The translations under genes and the position numbers were made by a program. Source: Muribaculaceae bacterium (GTDB lineage: Bacteria; Bacteroidota; Bacteroidia; Bacteroidales; Muribaculaceae). From it: a stretch of 64,000 nucleotides of DNA. The notes beneath the pieces were generated by a model that was not told the DNA's origin, made no database searches, and saw nothing but the letters and a program-made list of their open reading frames with translations. Where the stretch lies: contig JAFLTW010000008.1 of the NCBI GenBank assembly GCA_022509085.1, positions 41,386-105,385 on the forward strand, given 5' to 3'. Below, piece by piece: positions 18,408 to 27,436 of the stretch (the stretch's first letter is position 1; each line of letters opens with the position of its first letter).

Positions 18408-18926
18408 ATGGCAAACAAGAATAACAGAGTAAAGAGCACCAACGACCTCGATCTTAAAGACAGGTTGGTGGCCATCAACCGCGTAACCAAGGTTACGAAG
18501 GGTGGTCGCGCCTTCAGCTTTGCCGCTATCGTCGTAGTAGGCGACGGAAACGGCATCATCGGCTGGGGTTTGGGTAAGGCCAACGAAGTGCAGGCCGCCA
18601 TCGCCAAAGGCGTGGAGACTGCAAAGAAAAACCTCGTGAAGGTGCCCATCCACAAGGGCACTATCCCCCACGAGCAGGAAGCCAAATTCGGCGGTTCGCG
18701 CGTAATCCTTAAGCCCGCTTCCGAAGGTACGGGTGTAAAGGCCGGTGGCGCTATGCGTGCAGTGCTTGAGACTGCAGGCGTTCACGACGTGCTCGCCAAG
18801 TCGAAGGGCAGTTCCAACCCCCACAACCTCGTGAAGGCTACTATCGCAGCTCTCGAAGAGCTCCGCAGCCCGAAAGAGGTGGCCCGTCTCCGCGGTATCT
18901 CCGTAGAAAAAGTGTTTAACGGCTAA
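18408..18926 (+). CDS. rpsE: 30S ribosomal protein S5
   Basis: A 172-residue uS5 that takes part in decoding fidelity. The dsRBD-like N-terminal domain shows [20 protein letters not shown], the C-terminal domain [20 protein letters not shown]. The ATG at 18408 (MANKNNRVK) is chosen because an earlier ATG in frame lies inside rplR. Confidence 0.97.
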   Translation: MANKNNRVKSTNDLDLKDRLVAINRVTKVTKGGRAFSFAAIVVVGDGNGIIGWGLGKANEVQAAIAKGVETAKKNLVKVPIHKGTIPHEQEAKFGGSRVILKPASEGTGVKAGGAMRAVLETAGVHDVLAKSKGSSNPHNLVKATIAALEELRSPKEVARLRGISVEKVFNG

Positions 18927-18942
18927 AACGGAAAGTAAGATT

Positions 18943-19122
18943 ATGGCAAAGATAAAAATCACTCAGATCAAGAGCCGTATCAACTGTCCGGCTCGCCAGA
19001 AACGCACTCTCGATGCCCTTGGCCTCCATAAGATGCATCACAGCGTCATCCATGAAGACACTCCCCAGATTCAGGGTATGGTAAAGGCCGTACACCACCT
19101 GGTTGAGGTAACTAAACTCTAA
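18943..19122 (+). CDS. rpmD: 50S ribosomal protein L30
   Basis: A 59-residue uL30, MAKIKITQIKSRINCPAR, continuing with QKRTLDALGLHKMHHSV and ending VKAVHHLVEVTKL. It is a small ferredoxin-like-fold protein of the large subunit, found between rpsE and rplO as usual. Confidence 0.96.
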   Translation: MAKIKITQIKSRINCPARQKRTLDALGLHKMHHSVIHEDTPQIQGMVKAVHHLVEVTKL

Positions 19123-19139
19123 AATCCCAAAGAAAAGAT

Positions 19140-19586
19140 ATGGAACTACATAATCTTCAGCCTGCCGTAGGCAGCAACAAGGAAAGGAAGAGAATAGGTC
19201 GCGGTCCGGGTAGCGGCAGCGGCGGTACGGCCGGTCGCGGCCACAAAGGCGCCAAGTCTCGCTCCGGCTACAGCCGCAAGATCGGCTTCGAAGGCGGCCA
19301 GATGCCTCTGCAGCGCCGTGTGCCCAAATTCGGCTTCAACAACATCAACCGCGTGGAATACAAGGCTATCAATCTCGATGCCCTCGAGACCCTGGCCGAA
19401 GCTAAGAATCTCGAAAAGATCACAGTGGAAGATCTCCGCGACGCCGGCCTCGTATCAAAGAAAGCCCTCGTCAAGATCCTTGGCAACGGCAAGCTCACCC
19501 GCAAGCTCGACGTAGTAGCCGACGCATTCTCCAAGAAGGCCGAAGAGGCCATCAAGGCTGCCGGAGGAACGACAACCACAAAATAA
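19140..19586 (+). CDS. rplO: 50S ribosomal protein L15
   Basis: A 148-residue uL15. The Gly-rich N-terminal extension KRIGRGPGSGSGGTAGRGHK and GGQMPLQRRVPKFGF threads the 23S rRNA; the C-terminal half is globular. Complete, 9 bases before secY. Confidence 0.97.
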   Translation: MELHNLQPAVGSNKERKRIGRGPGSGSGGTAGRGHKGAKSRSGYSRKIGFEGGQMPLQRRVPKFGFNNINRVEYKAINLDALETLAEAKNLEKITVEDLRDAGLVSKKALVKILGNGKLTRKLDVVADAFSKKAEEAIKAAGGTTTTK

Positions 19587-19595
19587 AGCTTCATA

Positions 19596-20933
19596 ATGGG
19601 ATTTACTAAAACAATCAAAAATATCTGGAGCGTGGAAGATCTGCGCAAGAGGCTCGGAATTACCCTGCTTCTTGTGCTTATCTACCGTTTCGGGTGCTAT
19701 GTCGTGCTGCCGGGTATCAACCCCAATGAGCTCATCGCGCTGAAAAACTTCACCAGCGACGGCCTCATGCAGCTCCTCGACATGTTCTCGGGCGGTGCAT
19801 TCTCCCAGGCCTCCATCTTCGCACTCGGTATCATGCCCTACATCACGGCTTCCATCGTGATCCAGCTCCTGGGCATGGTGCTTCCCTCTTTCCAAAAGAT
19901 GCAGCGCGAGGGTGAGAGCGGAAGAATGAAGCTCAATCAGTATACCCGCTATCTCACGGTGATTATCCTCATCATGCAGGGCCCGGCTTATCTGCTCAAC
20001 CTCAAATATCAGGTGCAGGCTGCCGGCGGCTTGGTGGAATTCAACTTCTGGAGCATAGCGTTTATGACGATTGTGCTTGCCGCAGGCTCTATGTTTATCA
20101 TGTGGCTCGGTGAGAAGATCGACCAGAAGGGTATCGGCAACGGTATCTCCTTCATAATCCTGATCGGTATCATCGCACGTCTGCCGCATGCATTCCTCGA
20201 AGAATTCCAGAGTCGCCTTCTCAACTCCACGGGTGGCGGCCTCGTGATATTCCTTCTCGAGATTGTGATCCTCCTCGCAGTAATTGCAGGAGCCGTGCTT
20301 CTCGTGCAGGGAACGCGCAAGGTGCCCGTGCAGTATGCGAAGAAGGTGGTTGGCAACCGCCAGTATGGCGGCGCCCGCCAGTATATCCCCCTCAAGGTGA
20401 ATGCTGCCGGCGTAATGCCCATCATCTTTGCCCAGGCAATCATGTTTATCCCCATCACTCTCGTAGGCTTCAGCACAGACCATACAGGCTTCTTCGGTGC
20501 GCTCACCGACATGTACGGATTCTGGTACAACCTTACCTACTTCGTGATGATCGTTGCCTTCACCTACTTCTACACGGCCATCACCGTGCGTCCGCAGCAG
20601 ATGGCTGAAGACATGAAGCGCAACAACGGCTTCATCCCCGGCATCAAGCCCGGCAAGCCCACTGTGGAATATCTTGACTCCATCATGTCGCGTATCACCC
20701 TCCCGGGCTCGATCTTCCTCGGAATCGTGGCAATTCTCCCGGCCATCGCCCATGTGCTTGGCCTCAACAGGAGCTTCGCCCAGTTCTTCGGCGGAACGTC
20801 GCTGCTCATCCTCGTGGGCGTGATCCTCGACACTCTCAGGATAATTGAAGGTCACCTGCTCATGCGCCACTACGACGGCCTGATGAAAGACGGCCGCATC
20901 AAGGGACGCACTACCGGCCAGGGTGCATTCTAA
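19596..20933 (+). CDS. secY: Protein translocase channel subunit SecY
   Basis: A 445-residue polytopic membrane protein with the ten transmembrane segments expected for SecY. It forms the channel of the Sec translocon with SecE and SecG. Family signatures include the plug-helix region after LLDMFSGGAFSQASIFALG and the cytosolic loop KVVGNRQYGGARQYIPLKVN that contacts SecA and ribosome, and GFIPGIKPG further on. Position after rplO is universal. Confidence 0.97.
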   Translation: MGFTKTIKNIWSVEDLRKRLGITLLLVLIYRFGCYVVLPGINPNELIALKNFTSDGLMQLLDMFSGGAFSQASIFALGIMPYITASIVIQLLGMVLPSFQKMQREGESGRMKLNQYTRYLTVIILIMQGPAYLLNLKYQVQAAGGLVEFNFWSIAFMTIVLAAGSMFIMWLGEKIDQKGIGNGISFIILIGIIARLPHAFLEEFQSRLLNSTGGGLVIFLLEIVILLAVIAGAVLLVQGTRKVPVQYAKKVVGNRQYGGARQYIPLKVNAAGVMPIIFAQAIMFIPITLVGFSTDHTGFFGALTDMYGFWYNLTYFVMIVAFTYFYTAITVRPQQMAEDMKRNNGFIPGIKPGKPTVEYLDSIMSRITLPGSIFLGIVAILPAIAHVLGLNRSFAQFFGGTSLLILVGVILDTLRIIEGHLLMRHYDGLMKDGRIKGRTTGQGAF

Positions 20934-20942
20934 ACCTCGGAG

Positions 20943-21755
20943 ATGATTTACGTAAAGACAGCTGAGGAACTCGAGAAGATGCGCGTTGCCGCCACTCTGG
21001 TGAGCAAGACGCTCGGCGAGGTGGCTCAATGGGCCAAACCCGGAGTCACGACCCTCAAGCTCGACACCATAGCAAGGGAGTTTATCCTCGACAACGGGGG
21101 TAGACCCTCTTGCCTCGGCTACCAAGGCTTCCCCGGAACCCTCTGCATAGAGGTGAACGAGACGGTGGTGCACGGTTTCCCCTCAGGCTACGTGCTTCGC
21201 GAGGGAGACATCGTAGGCACCGACGTCGTGGCCGACATCAACGGCTTCCACGGCGACATGTGCTACACGTTCCCCATCGGCGAGGTAGACGAGAAGGTGA
21301 GACGCCTGCTCCAGACCACCTACGAGTCGCTCTACGTAGGAATCGACGCCGCCAGAGGCGGCAAGCGCGTGGGAGACATCTCCAACGCCATCCAGACCTA
21401 CTGCGAGCGCCGGGGCTACAGCGTGGTGCGCGAGATGTGCGGCCACGGAATCGGAGCCAGCATGCACGAAGACCCGCAGGTGCCAAACTACGGCCACCGC
21501 GGCACGGGCCCCGTCTTGAGGCCCGGGATGTGTATCGCCATCGAGCCCATGATCAATCTCGGCAGCAAGAACGTGGTGATAGAGCAAGACGGCTGGACGT
21601 GTCGCACCCGCGACCGCAAGCCCTCGGCCCACTATGAGCATACCGTGGTGATCACACCGGAGGCTCCCGAAATCCTGACCACCTTCGAATATATCGAGGA
21701 GGCTCTCCCGCAGGAGACTCTCGAGCAGATCAAGGGTAAGCCACAGGAGGCCTGA
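20943..21755 (+). CDS. map: Type I methionine aminopeptidase
   Basis: A 270-residue MetAP that removes the initiator methionine. Metal ligands are the two Asp of TDVVADINGFHGD, His in CGHGIGASMHE, Glu in IAIEPMIN and Glu in HYEHTVVIT. It starts MIYVKTAEELEKM, without the extra zinc-finger N-terminus of some type I enzymes. Follows secY by 9 bases, as in many spc operons. Confidence 0.96.
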   Translation: MIYVKTAEELEKMRVAATLVSKTLGEVAQWAKPGVTTLKLDTIAREFILDNGGRPSCLGYQGFPGTLCIEVNETVVHGFPSGYVLREGDIVGTDVVADINGFHGDMCYTFPIGEVDEKVRRLLQTTYESLYVGIDAARGGKRVGDISNAIQTYCERRGYSVVREMCGHGIGASMHEDPQVPNYGHRGTGPVLRPGMCIAIEPMINLGSKNVVIEQDGWTCRTRDRKPSAHYEHTVVITPEAPEILTTFEYIEEALPQETLEQIKGKPQEA

Positions 21756-21822
21756 AGGCAGGGGAGAGGCTGAAAAAAGACGTAAATCGCAATCAAAAAG
21801 CCAAAGGATAGAATAAACGCAT

Positions 21823-22041
21823 ATGGCAAAGCAAGCAGCAATAGAGATCGACGGTGTAATCGTAGAGGCGCTCTCGAACGCAATGTTCAAGGTAGAGCTC
21901 GAGAACGGGCATGAGATCACGGCCCACATCTCAGGCAAGATGCGCATGCATTACATCAAGATCCTGCCCGGCGACAAGGTAAAGGTGGAAATGAGCCCCT
22001 ACGACCTCTCGAAGGGAAGGATAGCCTTCAGATACAAATAA
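21823..22041 (+). CDS. infA: Translation initiation factor IF-1
   Basis: A 72-residue OB-fold protein, [20 protein letters not shown] and [19 protein letters not shown], ending [10 protein letters not shown]. It occupies the 30S A site in initiation. Length and location between map and rpmJ are standard. Confidence 0.97.
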   Translation: MAKQAAIEIDGVIVEALSNAMFKVELENGHEITAHISGKMRMHYIKILPGDKVKVEMSPYDLSKGRIAFRYK

Positions 22042-22073
22042 TTAACTATAAACTCTCAATCATACAAGAGACT

Positions 22074-22190
22074 ATGAAAGTAAGAGCTTCTTTGAAAAAG
22101 CGTAGCGCCGACTGCAAGATCGTGCGCCGCAAAGGGCGTCTTTATCTTATCAACAAGAAGAACCCCAAGTTCAAGACACGCCAGGGATAA
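22074..22190 (+). CDS. rpmJ: 50S ribosomal protein L36
   Basis: A 38-residue bL36, [20 protein letters not shown] ending in [12 protein letters not shown]. Only one cysteine is seen (Cys14), so it is the zinc-free form rather than the CxxC...H type. Lies between infA and rpsM as usual. Confidence 0.95.
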   Translation: MKVRASLKKRSADCKIVRRKGRLYLINKKNPKFKTRQG

Positions 22191-22215
22191 TGCCCTCAAT
22201 GTCAAAAAAAATTAT

Positions 22216-22223
22216 TAACTTTG
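22216..22223 (+). promoter_or_regulatory. Candidate internal -7 element before rpsM
   Basis: TAACTTTG matches TAnnTTTG and lies 23 bases before the rpsM ATG, but no TTTG is found at the -33 position. It could give extra transcription of rpsM-rplQ. Confidence 0.45.
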
Positions 22224-22246
22224 CAGAAAATTTGTAAAAGCGAAAT

Positions 22247-22627
22247 ATGGCAGTAAGAATCGTCGGCGTAGATTTGCCGCAAAACAAACGAGGTGAGATA
22301 TCGCTCACCTACATCTTCGGGATTGGCCGCAGCTCGGCCAACAAGATCCTGGAGAAGGCCGGTGTCGACAAAGACATCAAGGTAAAAGACTGGACTGACG
22401 CCCAGGCCGCAGCAGTGCGCGAAGTGATCCAGAACGACTTCAAGGTGGAAGGTGACCTCCGCAGCGAAATCCAGCTCAACATCAAGCGCCTCATGGACAT
22501 CGGTTGCTACCGTGGCATCCGCCATCGTATCGGCCTCCCCGTAAGAGGACAGAGCACCAAGAACAACGCGCGTACGCGCAAGGGACGCAAGAAAACCGTC
22601 GCCAACAAGAAAAAAGCTACTAAATAA
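22247..22627 (+). CDS. rpsM: 30S ribosomal protein S13
   Basis: A 126-residue uS13, [17 protein letters not shown], with the helix-two-turn-helix region [19 protein letters not shown] and the tRNA-contacting C-terminal [18 protein letters not shown] tail. First gene of the alpha part; a candidate promoter lies directly upstream. Confidence 0.97.
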   Translation: MAVRIVGVDLPQNKRGEISLTYIFGIGRSSANKILEKAGVDKDIKVKDWTDAQAAAVREVIQNDFKVEGDLRSEIQLNIKRLMDIGCYRGIRHRIGLPVRGQSTKNNARTRKGRKKTVANKKKATK

Positions 22628-22639
22628 TAAAGACAACAC

Positions 22640-23029
22640 ATGGCAAAAAAGACAGTCGCAGCGAAGAAACGTAACGTCAAGGTCACGGCTCAGGGCCAGC
22701 TTCACGTGCACTCTTCGTTCAACAACATTATCGTATGCCTGACCAACAGCGAAGGTCAGGTCATCTCATGGTCGTCTGCCGGCAAGATGGGCTTCAGGGG
22801 CTCGAAGAAAAACACCCCCTACGCAGCCCAGATGGCAGCTCAAGATTGCGTTAAGGTAGCCCAGGACCTCGGCCTCAAGACAGTGAAGGCTTACGTCAAG
22901 GGCCCGGGTAACGGCCGCGAATCCGCTATCCGTACCATCGACGGCGCAGGCATCAAGGTGACGGAGATCATCGACGTGACTCCGCTTCCCCACAACGGTT
23001 GCCGCCCCCCGAAGAGAAGGAGAGTATAA
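22640..23029 (+). CDS. rpsK: 30S ribosomal protein S11
   Basis: A 129-residue uS11 of the platform, [20 protein letters not shown] and [20 protein letters not shown], ending [13 protein letters not shown]. Complete. It is followed by the longest gap (188 bases) inside the super-operon. Confidence 0.97.
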   Translation: MAKKTVAAKKRNVKVTAQGQLHVHSSFNNIIVCLTNSEGQVISWSSAGKMGFRGSKKNTPYAAQMAAQDCVKVAQDLGLKTVKAYVKGPGNGRESAIRTIDGAGIKVTEIIDVTPLPHNGCRPPKRRRV

Positions 23030-23217
23030 CACACCCCTATCTCGAGCTACAAGCATTACAAGCAAACAGAATCAACACAACAAGAAAGCAATCTTAAACT
23101 CAGAAACCCCAGCGTGAGAGTAAAGTCCGTATGCGATTGGATCGCCTCCTCTGCGCGACCGCGGCTGCGCTATCGGAAATTTGAAATCAGGGAAGTCTGA
23201 AAAAATTCGACAAAAAA
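23030..23217 (+). promoter_or_regulatory. Candidate structured leader of rpsD
   Basis: The gap between rpsK and rpsD has an A-rich first half and a GC-rich core at about 23125-23175. The core contains GCGAT (23133-23137) and ATCGC (23141-23145) around a TGG loop, followed by a second GC-rich self-complementary block near 23152-23170. Autoregulatory leaders for S4 occur before rpsD in other bacteria. No -7 box is seen. Confidence 0.45.
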
Positions 23218-23823
23218 ATGGCAAGATACACTGGCCCAAAAACAAAAATCGCACGTAAGTTTGGCGAGCCCATCTTCGGCCCCGACAAAGTGCTCTCTAA
23301 AAAGAATTATCCGCCGGGACAGCACGGCTTGAACCGCCGCCGCAAAACGTCGGAATATGGCCTTCAGCTCAAAGAGAAGCAGAAAGCCAAATACACTTAC
23401 GGTGTGCTGGAACGCCAGTTCCGCAACCTCTTCGAGAAGGCTGCCCGCACCAAAGGCATCACCGGCGAGGTGCTCCTCCAGATGCTCGAATGCCGTCTCG
23501 ACAACTTCGTATACCGTCTGGGTCTGGCTCCCAGCCGCCCCGCTGCACGCCAGCTCGTGCTCCACAAACATGTGACGGTAAACGGTAAGGTGGTCAACAT
23601 CCCCTCATTCAACGTAGTTCCCGGCGACGTAGTGGCCGTAAGGGAAAAGGCCAAGAGCCTCGAGGTGATCGCCGACTCTCTGGCCGGCTTCAACCACAGC
23701 AAGTATCCCTGGATTGAATGGGACGAAAGCATCAAGGGCGGTAAGCTCCTCCACATTCCTGCACGCGAGGACATCCCCGAACCCATCAAGGAACAACTCA
23801 TCGTTGAGCTTTATTCGAAATAA
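23218..23823 (+). CDS. rpsD: 30S ribosomal protein S4
   Basis: A 201-residue uS4, [20 protein letters not shown], with the S4 RNA-binding domain around [20 protein letters not shown]. It starts 30S body assembly and helps accuracy. There is no zinc-binding cysteine knuckle at the N-terminus. rpoA follows after 16 bases. Confidence 0.97.
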   Translation: MARYTGPKTKIARKFGEPIFGPDKVLSKKNYPPGQHGLNRRRKTSEYGLQLKEKQKAKYTYGVLERQFRNLFEKAARTKGITGEVLLQMLECRLDNFVYRLGLAPSRPAARQLVLHKHVTVNGKVVNIPSFNVVPGDVVAVREKAKSLEVIADSLAGFNHSKYPWIEWDESIKGGKLLHIPAREDIPEPIKEQLIVELYSK

Positions 23824-23839
23824 TAAATTGTAGCGACCC

Positions 23840-24838
23840 ATGGCAATATTGGCATTTCAAAAACCTGAAAAGGTTATCATGCTCGAAAACGAGAACAATT
23901 TCGGTAAGTTTGAGTTCCGTCCGCTCGAGCCCGGCTATGGTCAGACCATCGGCAATGCGATGCGCAGGATTCTCATCTCGTCGCTCGAAGGGTACGCAAT
24001 CAATTGGATTAAGATTGACGGGGTCGCCCACGAACTTGACACCATCCCCGGTGTGATGGAAGATGTACAGAGGATTATCCTTAACCTCAAGCAGGTGCGT
24101 TTCCGCCACAACTCTGAGGAGATCGACTCCGAAGTGGCCACCGTCACCATCGCGGGCAAGGATAAGTTTACGGCCAAAGACCTCGGCGACGTGCTGGCAG
24201 GCTTCAAGGTGCTCAACCCTGACCTTGTGATCTGCAACCTCGACCCCTCCGCAACCATCAAGATTGAATTCTCCATCAATAAGGGACGCGGCTGGGTGCC
24301 CAGCGACGAAAACCGCGAGATGCTTACCGGCTCAGACCCCGCAATCATCGCCATCGACTCCATCTACACTCCCATCAAGAATGTGAAGTATGCCGTAGAA
24401 AACTTCCGCGTCGAGCAGAAGACCGACTACGAGAAACTCATTCTTGAAGTTCTTACCGACGGCTCCATCCATCCGCTGGAGGCCCTCAAGGAAGCTGCCA
24501 AGATACTCATCCAGCACTTCATGCTCTTCTCCGACGAGAAGATCGACTTCGAGACTCGCGTAGACAACGATCCCGAAGACTTCGACGAGGATGCCCTCAA
24601 GGTGCGTCAGCTCCTGAAGACCCGCCTGGCCGATATGGACCTCTCGGTAAGAGCCCTCAACTGCCTGAAGAGCGCCGAGGTGGAGACCCTTGGTGAACTC
24701 GTCGCCTACAACAAGAACGACCTCTTGAAATTCCGTAACTTCGGACGCAAGAGCCTCAACGAACTCGACGAGCTTCTCGCCAGCCACAACCTCACCTTCG
24801 GGATGGACACTTCAAAATATAAATTAGACAAAGACTAA
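23840..24838 (+). CDS. rpoA: RNA polymerase alpha subunit
   Basis: A 332-residue alpha subunit. The N-terminal assembly domain (1 to about 230) shows [20 protein letters not shown] and [13 protein letters not shown]. The C-terminal DNA-binding domain (from about 255) shows [20 protein letters not shown] and [12 protein letters not shown]. Length is normal. Usual location between rpsD and rplQ. Confidence 0.97.
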   Translation: MAILAFQKPEKVIMLENENNFGKFEFRPLEPGYGQTIGNAMRRILISSLEGYAINWIKIDGVAHELDTIPGVMEDVQRIILNLKQVRFRHNSEEIDSEVATVTIAGKDKFTAKDLGDVLAGFKVLNPDLVICNLDPSATIKIEFSINKGRGWVPSDENREMLTGSDPAIIAIDSIYTPIKNVKYAVENFRVEQKTDYEKLILEVLTDGSIHPLEALKEAAKILIQHFMLFSDEKIDFETRVDNDPEDFDEDALKVRQLLKTRLADMDLSVRALNCLKSAEVETLGELVAYNKNDLLKFRNFGRKSLNELDELLASHNLTFGMDTSKYKLDKD

Positions 24839-24845
24839 TAAGGAA

Positions 24846-25409
24846 ATGAGACACAATAAAAAATTCAACCACCTCAGCCGTAAGAAGGCCCATCGCGATG
24901 CGCTCCTATCTAACCAGGCATGTTCGCTCATCCTCCACAAAAGGATCTTCACCACGCTTGCAAAGGCTAAGGCGCTGAGGACTTTCGTAGAGCCCATCAT
25001 CACTCGCTCAAAGGAAGACAACACGGCCAACCGCCGTATCGCTTTCAGCTATCTGAAGCAGAAAGACGTAGTAAAGGAACTCTTCGGAGTGGTTTCCGAG
25101 AAAGTGGCAGAACGCCCCGGCGGATACTGCCGTATCCTCAAGACGGGCCACCGTCTTGGCGACAACGCCGAAATGTGTATGATCGAACTCGTTGACTTCA
25201 ACGAACTCGCTCTCGAGGCAGCCGGCAAGAAGAAAGCCAAGAAGACCCGCCGTTCGCGCAAGAAAGCCGCAGACGCTCCCGCAGCAGAAGCCGCTCCCGC
25301 AGCAGAAGCCCCCAAGGCTGAGGCTCCCGCAGAAGCCCCCGCAGCAGAAGCTCCCGCAGCCGAAGCCGCACCCGAGGCTCCCGCCGCTGAAGAACCCAAA
25401 GCTGAATAA
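24846..25409 (+). CDS. rplQ: 50S ribosomal protein L17 with Ala/Pro/Glu-rich tail
   Basis: A 187-residue bL17. The core (about 1-125), [20 protein letters not shown], is a normal L17 close to the tunnel exit. A Lys/Arg linker ([13 protein letters not shown]) and a 50-residue low-complexity tail of Ala, Pro and Glu follow, made of imperfect [13 protein letters not shown] units. Bacteroidetes L17 proteins are known to have tails of this sort, but the length varies. Last gene of the ribosomal cluster, followed by a terminator-like hairpin at 25441. Confidence 0.95.
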   Translation: MRHNKKFNHLSRKKAHRDALLSNQACSLILHKRIFTTLAKAKALRTFVEPIITRSKEDNTANRRIAFSYLKQKDVVKELFGVVSEKVAERPGGYCRILKTGHRLGDNAEMCMIELVDFNELALEAAGKKKAKKTRRSRKKAADAPAAEAAPAAEAPKAEAPAEAPAAEAPAAEAAPEAPAAEEPKAE

Positions 25410-25440
25410 TCTACCGGATTATATCCAGGAGAATTCACAT

Positions 25441-25482
25441 AGGAATGCCGGATCGCCCGCCGCGACCCGGCATTCTCTTTAT
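25441..25482 (+). terminator. Terminator-like hairpin after rplQ
   Basis: GAATGCCGG at 25443-25451 pairs with CCGGCATTC at 25467-25475, and a TCTTTAT stretch follows. It probably ends the ribosomal transcript, although the T run is weak. Confidence 0.65.
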
Positions 25483-25517
25483 ATTAGAGATTGTCTCCGG
25501 TAATTTAGAGCAAAAAA

Positions 25518-25549
25518 TTTTAGCAAATAGGAAAAAAGATATAACTTTG
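25518..25549 (+). promoter_or_regulatory. Candidate promoter of the AAA-ATPase/nuclease gene
   Basis: TAACTTTG at 25542-25549 with TTTT (imperfect TTTG) at 25518-25521, spacer 20 bases. The box ends 7 bases before the ATG, so the transcript would have almost no leader. Confidence 0.55.
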
Positions 25550-25556
25550 CAAGGTA

Positions 25557-27119
25557 ATGAAGAAGTACCCTATAGGAATACAGACCTTTGCAAAAATAAG
25601 AGAGGAAGGTTACGTATATGTCGACAAGACAGGATACGTAGGGCGCCTTGTGGAGGCGCAGGGTTATTATTTCCTTTCGCGTCCGAGGCGGTTTGGCAAA
25701 AGTCTGCTGCTTTCCACCATTGAAAGCTACTATGAGGGCCGGAATGACCTCTTCGAGGGTCTGGAGATTGAGAAAATGAACCTTCCTTGGGAGCCTGCTC
25801 CCGTGATTCATCTTGATTTCAACAGCAAAAATTATAAAGACGAGCAAAGTCTCGCCGACCTGCTGGGGTTCTATCTCGCGCCGTATGAGGAAAAATACGG
25901 CATCGACCGCCGCGATGCGGATGTGGACGAGAGATTCTTCAAGGTGGTGATTGAGGCTTACAAGGCCTCGGGGAGGAAGGTGGTTGTGCTCGTTGATGAG
26001 TATGACAAGCCCTTGCTTTCGGCAATCGACAACGAAGAACTGCAGGAGAAATACCGTGCCATACTCAAGGGTGTCTTCGGCGTGCTTAAGAGTGCCGACA
26101 GATATATCCAGTTTGTGATGCTTACGGGGGTCACTCGCTTTGGCAAGGTGAGTGTATTCAGCGACCTGAACAATCTTCGCGACTTATCCATGGAGTCGGC
26201 TTTCGATTCGATTTGCGGCGTGACCGAAGAGGAGCTTCACCACTATTTCGATGAAGGAGTAGCCGAGCTGGCATCAACCACCGGAATCACTGTAGAGGAT
26301 GCCTACGGAGAGTTAAAGTATAACTACGACGGGTATCATTTCTCTGAAGCACTTAAGGATATCTACAATCCGTATAGCCTGATGAACGCGTTGGCCAAGC
26401 GAAAGATATCCAACTATTGGTTTGAGACGGGAACCCCTACCTTCCTATATACATTGCTGCAAAACGAAAACTATGACCTCTCTAAATTGGAAGGTGACAT
26501 AGAATACGACCCGACGCAACTGATTAGTGTGATGGTTTCAGACCGTGACGCCGTGCCGTTGCTTTATCAAAGCGGATACCTTACCATCAAACGCACCGAC
26601 GATTTTTTCGGCACCGTATTCCTCGGCTACCCAAACCACGAGGTCGAAGACAGCTTCCTTCGCGGCCTTCTGCCGGCTTACAGCCAATCCACTTCTGGCG
26701 CCTCGCTGGCATTCATCAATAATTTTGTGCGGGATGCAATGAACGGCCGAATAGACGCATTCATGACGAGTCTGCAAAGCATGCTGGCCCATATTCCCGT
26801 TCATAGTCACGACGATCGGGTGCTTGAACTGCATTATCATAACATGATGTATCTAATTGCCCAGATTGTGGGGTTAAAGGTGCATACCCAATATCAGACA
26901 AGCAACGGAAGGATAGACCTGGTGATTGAGACACCGCGGTATGTCTATGTGATGGAGTTTAAGGTTGGAGAGACAGCCAAAGATGCCATAAGACAGATTG
27001 AAGAGCGTCAATACGGATTGCCCTTTAAGGCAGAAGGCAGAGACGTCTACCTGATTGGAGCCTCATTTTCCAACCGCACCCGCACCCTCTCCGATTGGAT
27101 CATTTCCAAATTCAACTGA
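25557..27119 (+). CDS. AAA-ATPase-like protein with PD-(D/E)XK nuclease domain (DUF1703 type)
   Basis: A 520-residue protein of the AAA-ATPase-like plus PDDEXK family that is greatly expanded in gut Bacteroidetes. The ATPase part has the Walker A-like RPRRFGKSLLLS (near residue 45) and Walker B VVVLVDEYDKPL (near 145). The C-terminal nuclease-like part has GRIDLVIE and YVMEFKV, giving the D...ExK signature near 455-472. The family's role is unproven; mobile-element or defence functions have been suggested. It is inserted directly behind the ribosomal super-operon, and its base composition looks more AT-rich than the ribosomal genes. Start by the first ATG after the promoter. Confidence 0.85.
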   Translation: MKKYPIGIQTFAKIREEGYVYVDKTGYVGRLVEAQGYYFLSRPRRFGKSLLLSTIESYYEGRNDLFEGLEIEKMNLPWEPAPVIHLDFNSKNYKDEQSLADLLGFYLAPYEEKYGIDRRDADVDERFFKVVIEAYKASGRKVVVLVDEYDKPLLSAIDNEELQEKYRAILKGVFGVLKSADRYIQFVMLTGVTRFGKVSVFSDLNNLRDLSMESAFDSICGVTEEELHHYFDEGVAELASTTGITVEDAYGELKYNYDGYHFSEALKDIYNPYSLMNALAKRKISNYWFETGTPTFLYTLLQNENYDLSKLEGDIEYDPTQLISVMVSDRDAVPLLYQSGYLTIKRTDDFFGTVFLGYPNHEVEDSFLRGLLPAYSQSTSGASLAFINNFVRDAMNGRIDAFMTSLQSMLAHIPVHSHDDRVLELHYHNMMYLIAQIVGLKVHTQYQTSNGRIDLVIETPRYVYVMEFKVGETAKDAIRQIEERQYGLPFKAEGRDVYLIGASFSNRTRTLSDWIISKFN

Positions 27120-27436
27120 AGATACTAAAAGGATTGCTGTGCTTCAGGATTCTGTTGCCGATTTATCGAACCTATATTCAAATACAGTAGAAGAAAACAA
27201 AAAATTAGAAAAGGCACTTGAAAATTATAGGAGGGAAAAGATGGTAAGAGAAAGGGGGATGGTCGTAGAGGTTGTGAATATGGAGAGAAAATGTTAAATT
27301 TGCAGCACAATTCGAAGAAAGAGAGAAAGCGGTTGCCGATTTAACGGTAGATGTTGCGGCATTAGACTCATACGCTTTAACCATAAATTCATTCCATATC
27401 TGTGAGTCCCGTGGAATATGATTGAAAAATTAAAGA
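27120..27436. other. AT-rich gap with possible remnant of a coiled-coil gene
   Basis: The gap reads as coiled-coil-like protein in two frames: DTKRIAVLQDSVADLSNLYS to about 27270, then after a frame change KFAAQFEEREKAVADLTVD (27296-27419), ending in TGA. No start codon with support exists. A -7 box lies inside at 27295-27302. It may be a decayed gene or only the leader of the following lipoprotein. Confidence 0.35.
27295..27302 (+). promoter_or_regulatory. Candidate -7 element upstream of the lipoprotein gene
   Basis: TAAATTTG matches TAnnTTTG, with GTTG (imperfect) 20 bases upstream at 27271-27274. The leader would be about 128 bases. Confidence 0.4.

Noticed and set aside
19455..21173. 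A 572-codon open frame on the minus strand antisense to secY and map
   Set aside because: It lies fully opposite two well-conserved genes and its translation is a His/Glu-rich low-complexity string without family features; it is a by-product of codon bias.
27055..27297. An 80-codon plus-strand frame overlapping the end of the AAA-ATPase gene
   Set aside because: Its first third overlaps the conserved end of the upstream gene in another frame and there is no start signal; only the later part might be a remnant.
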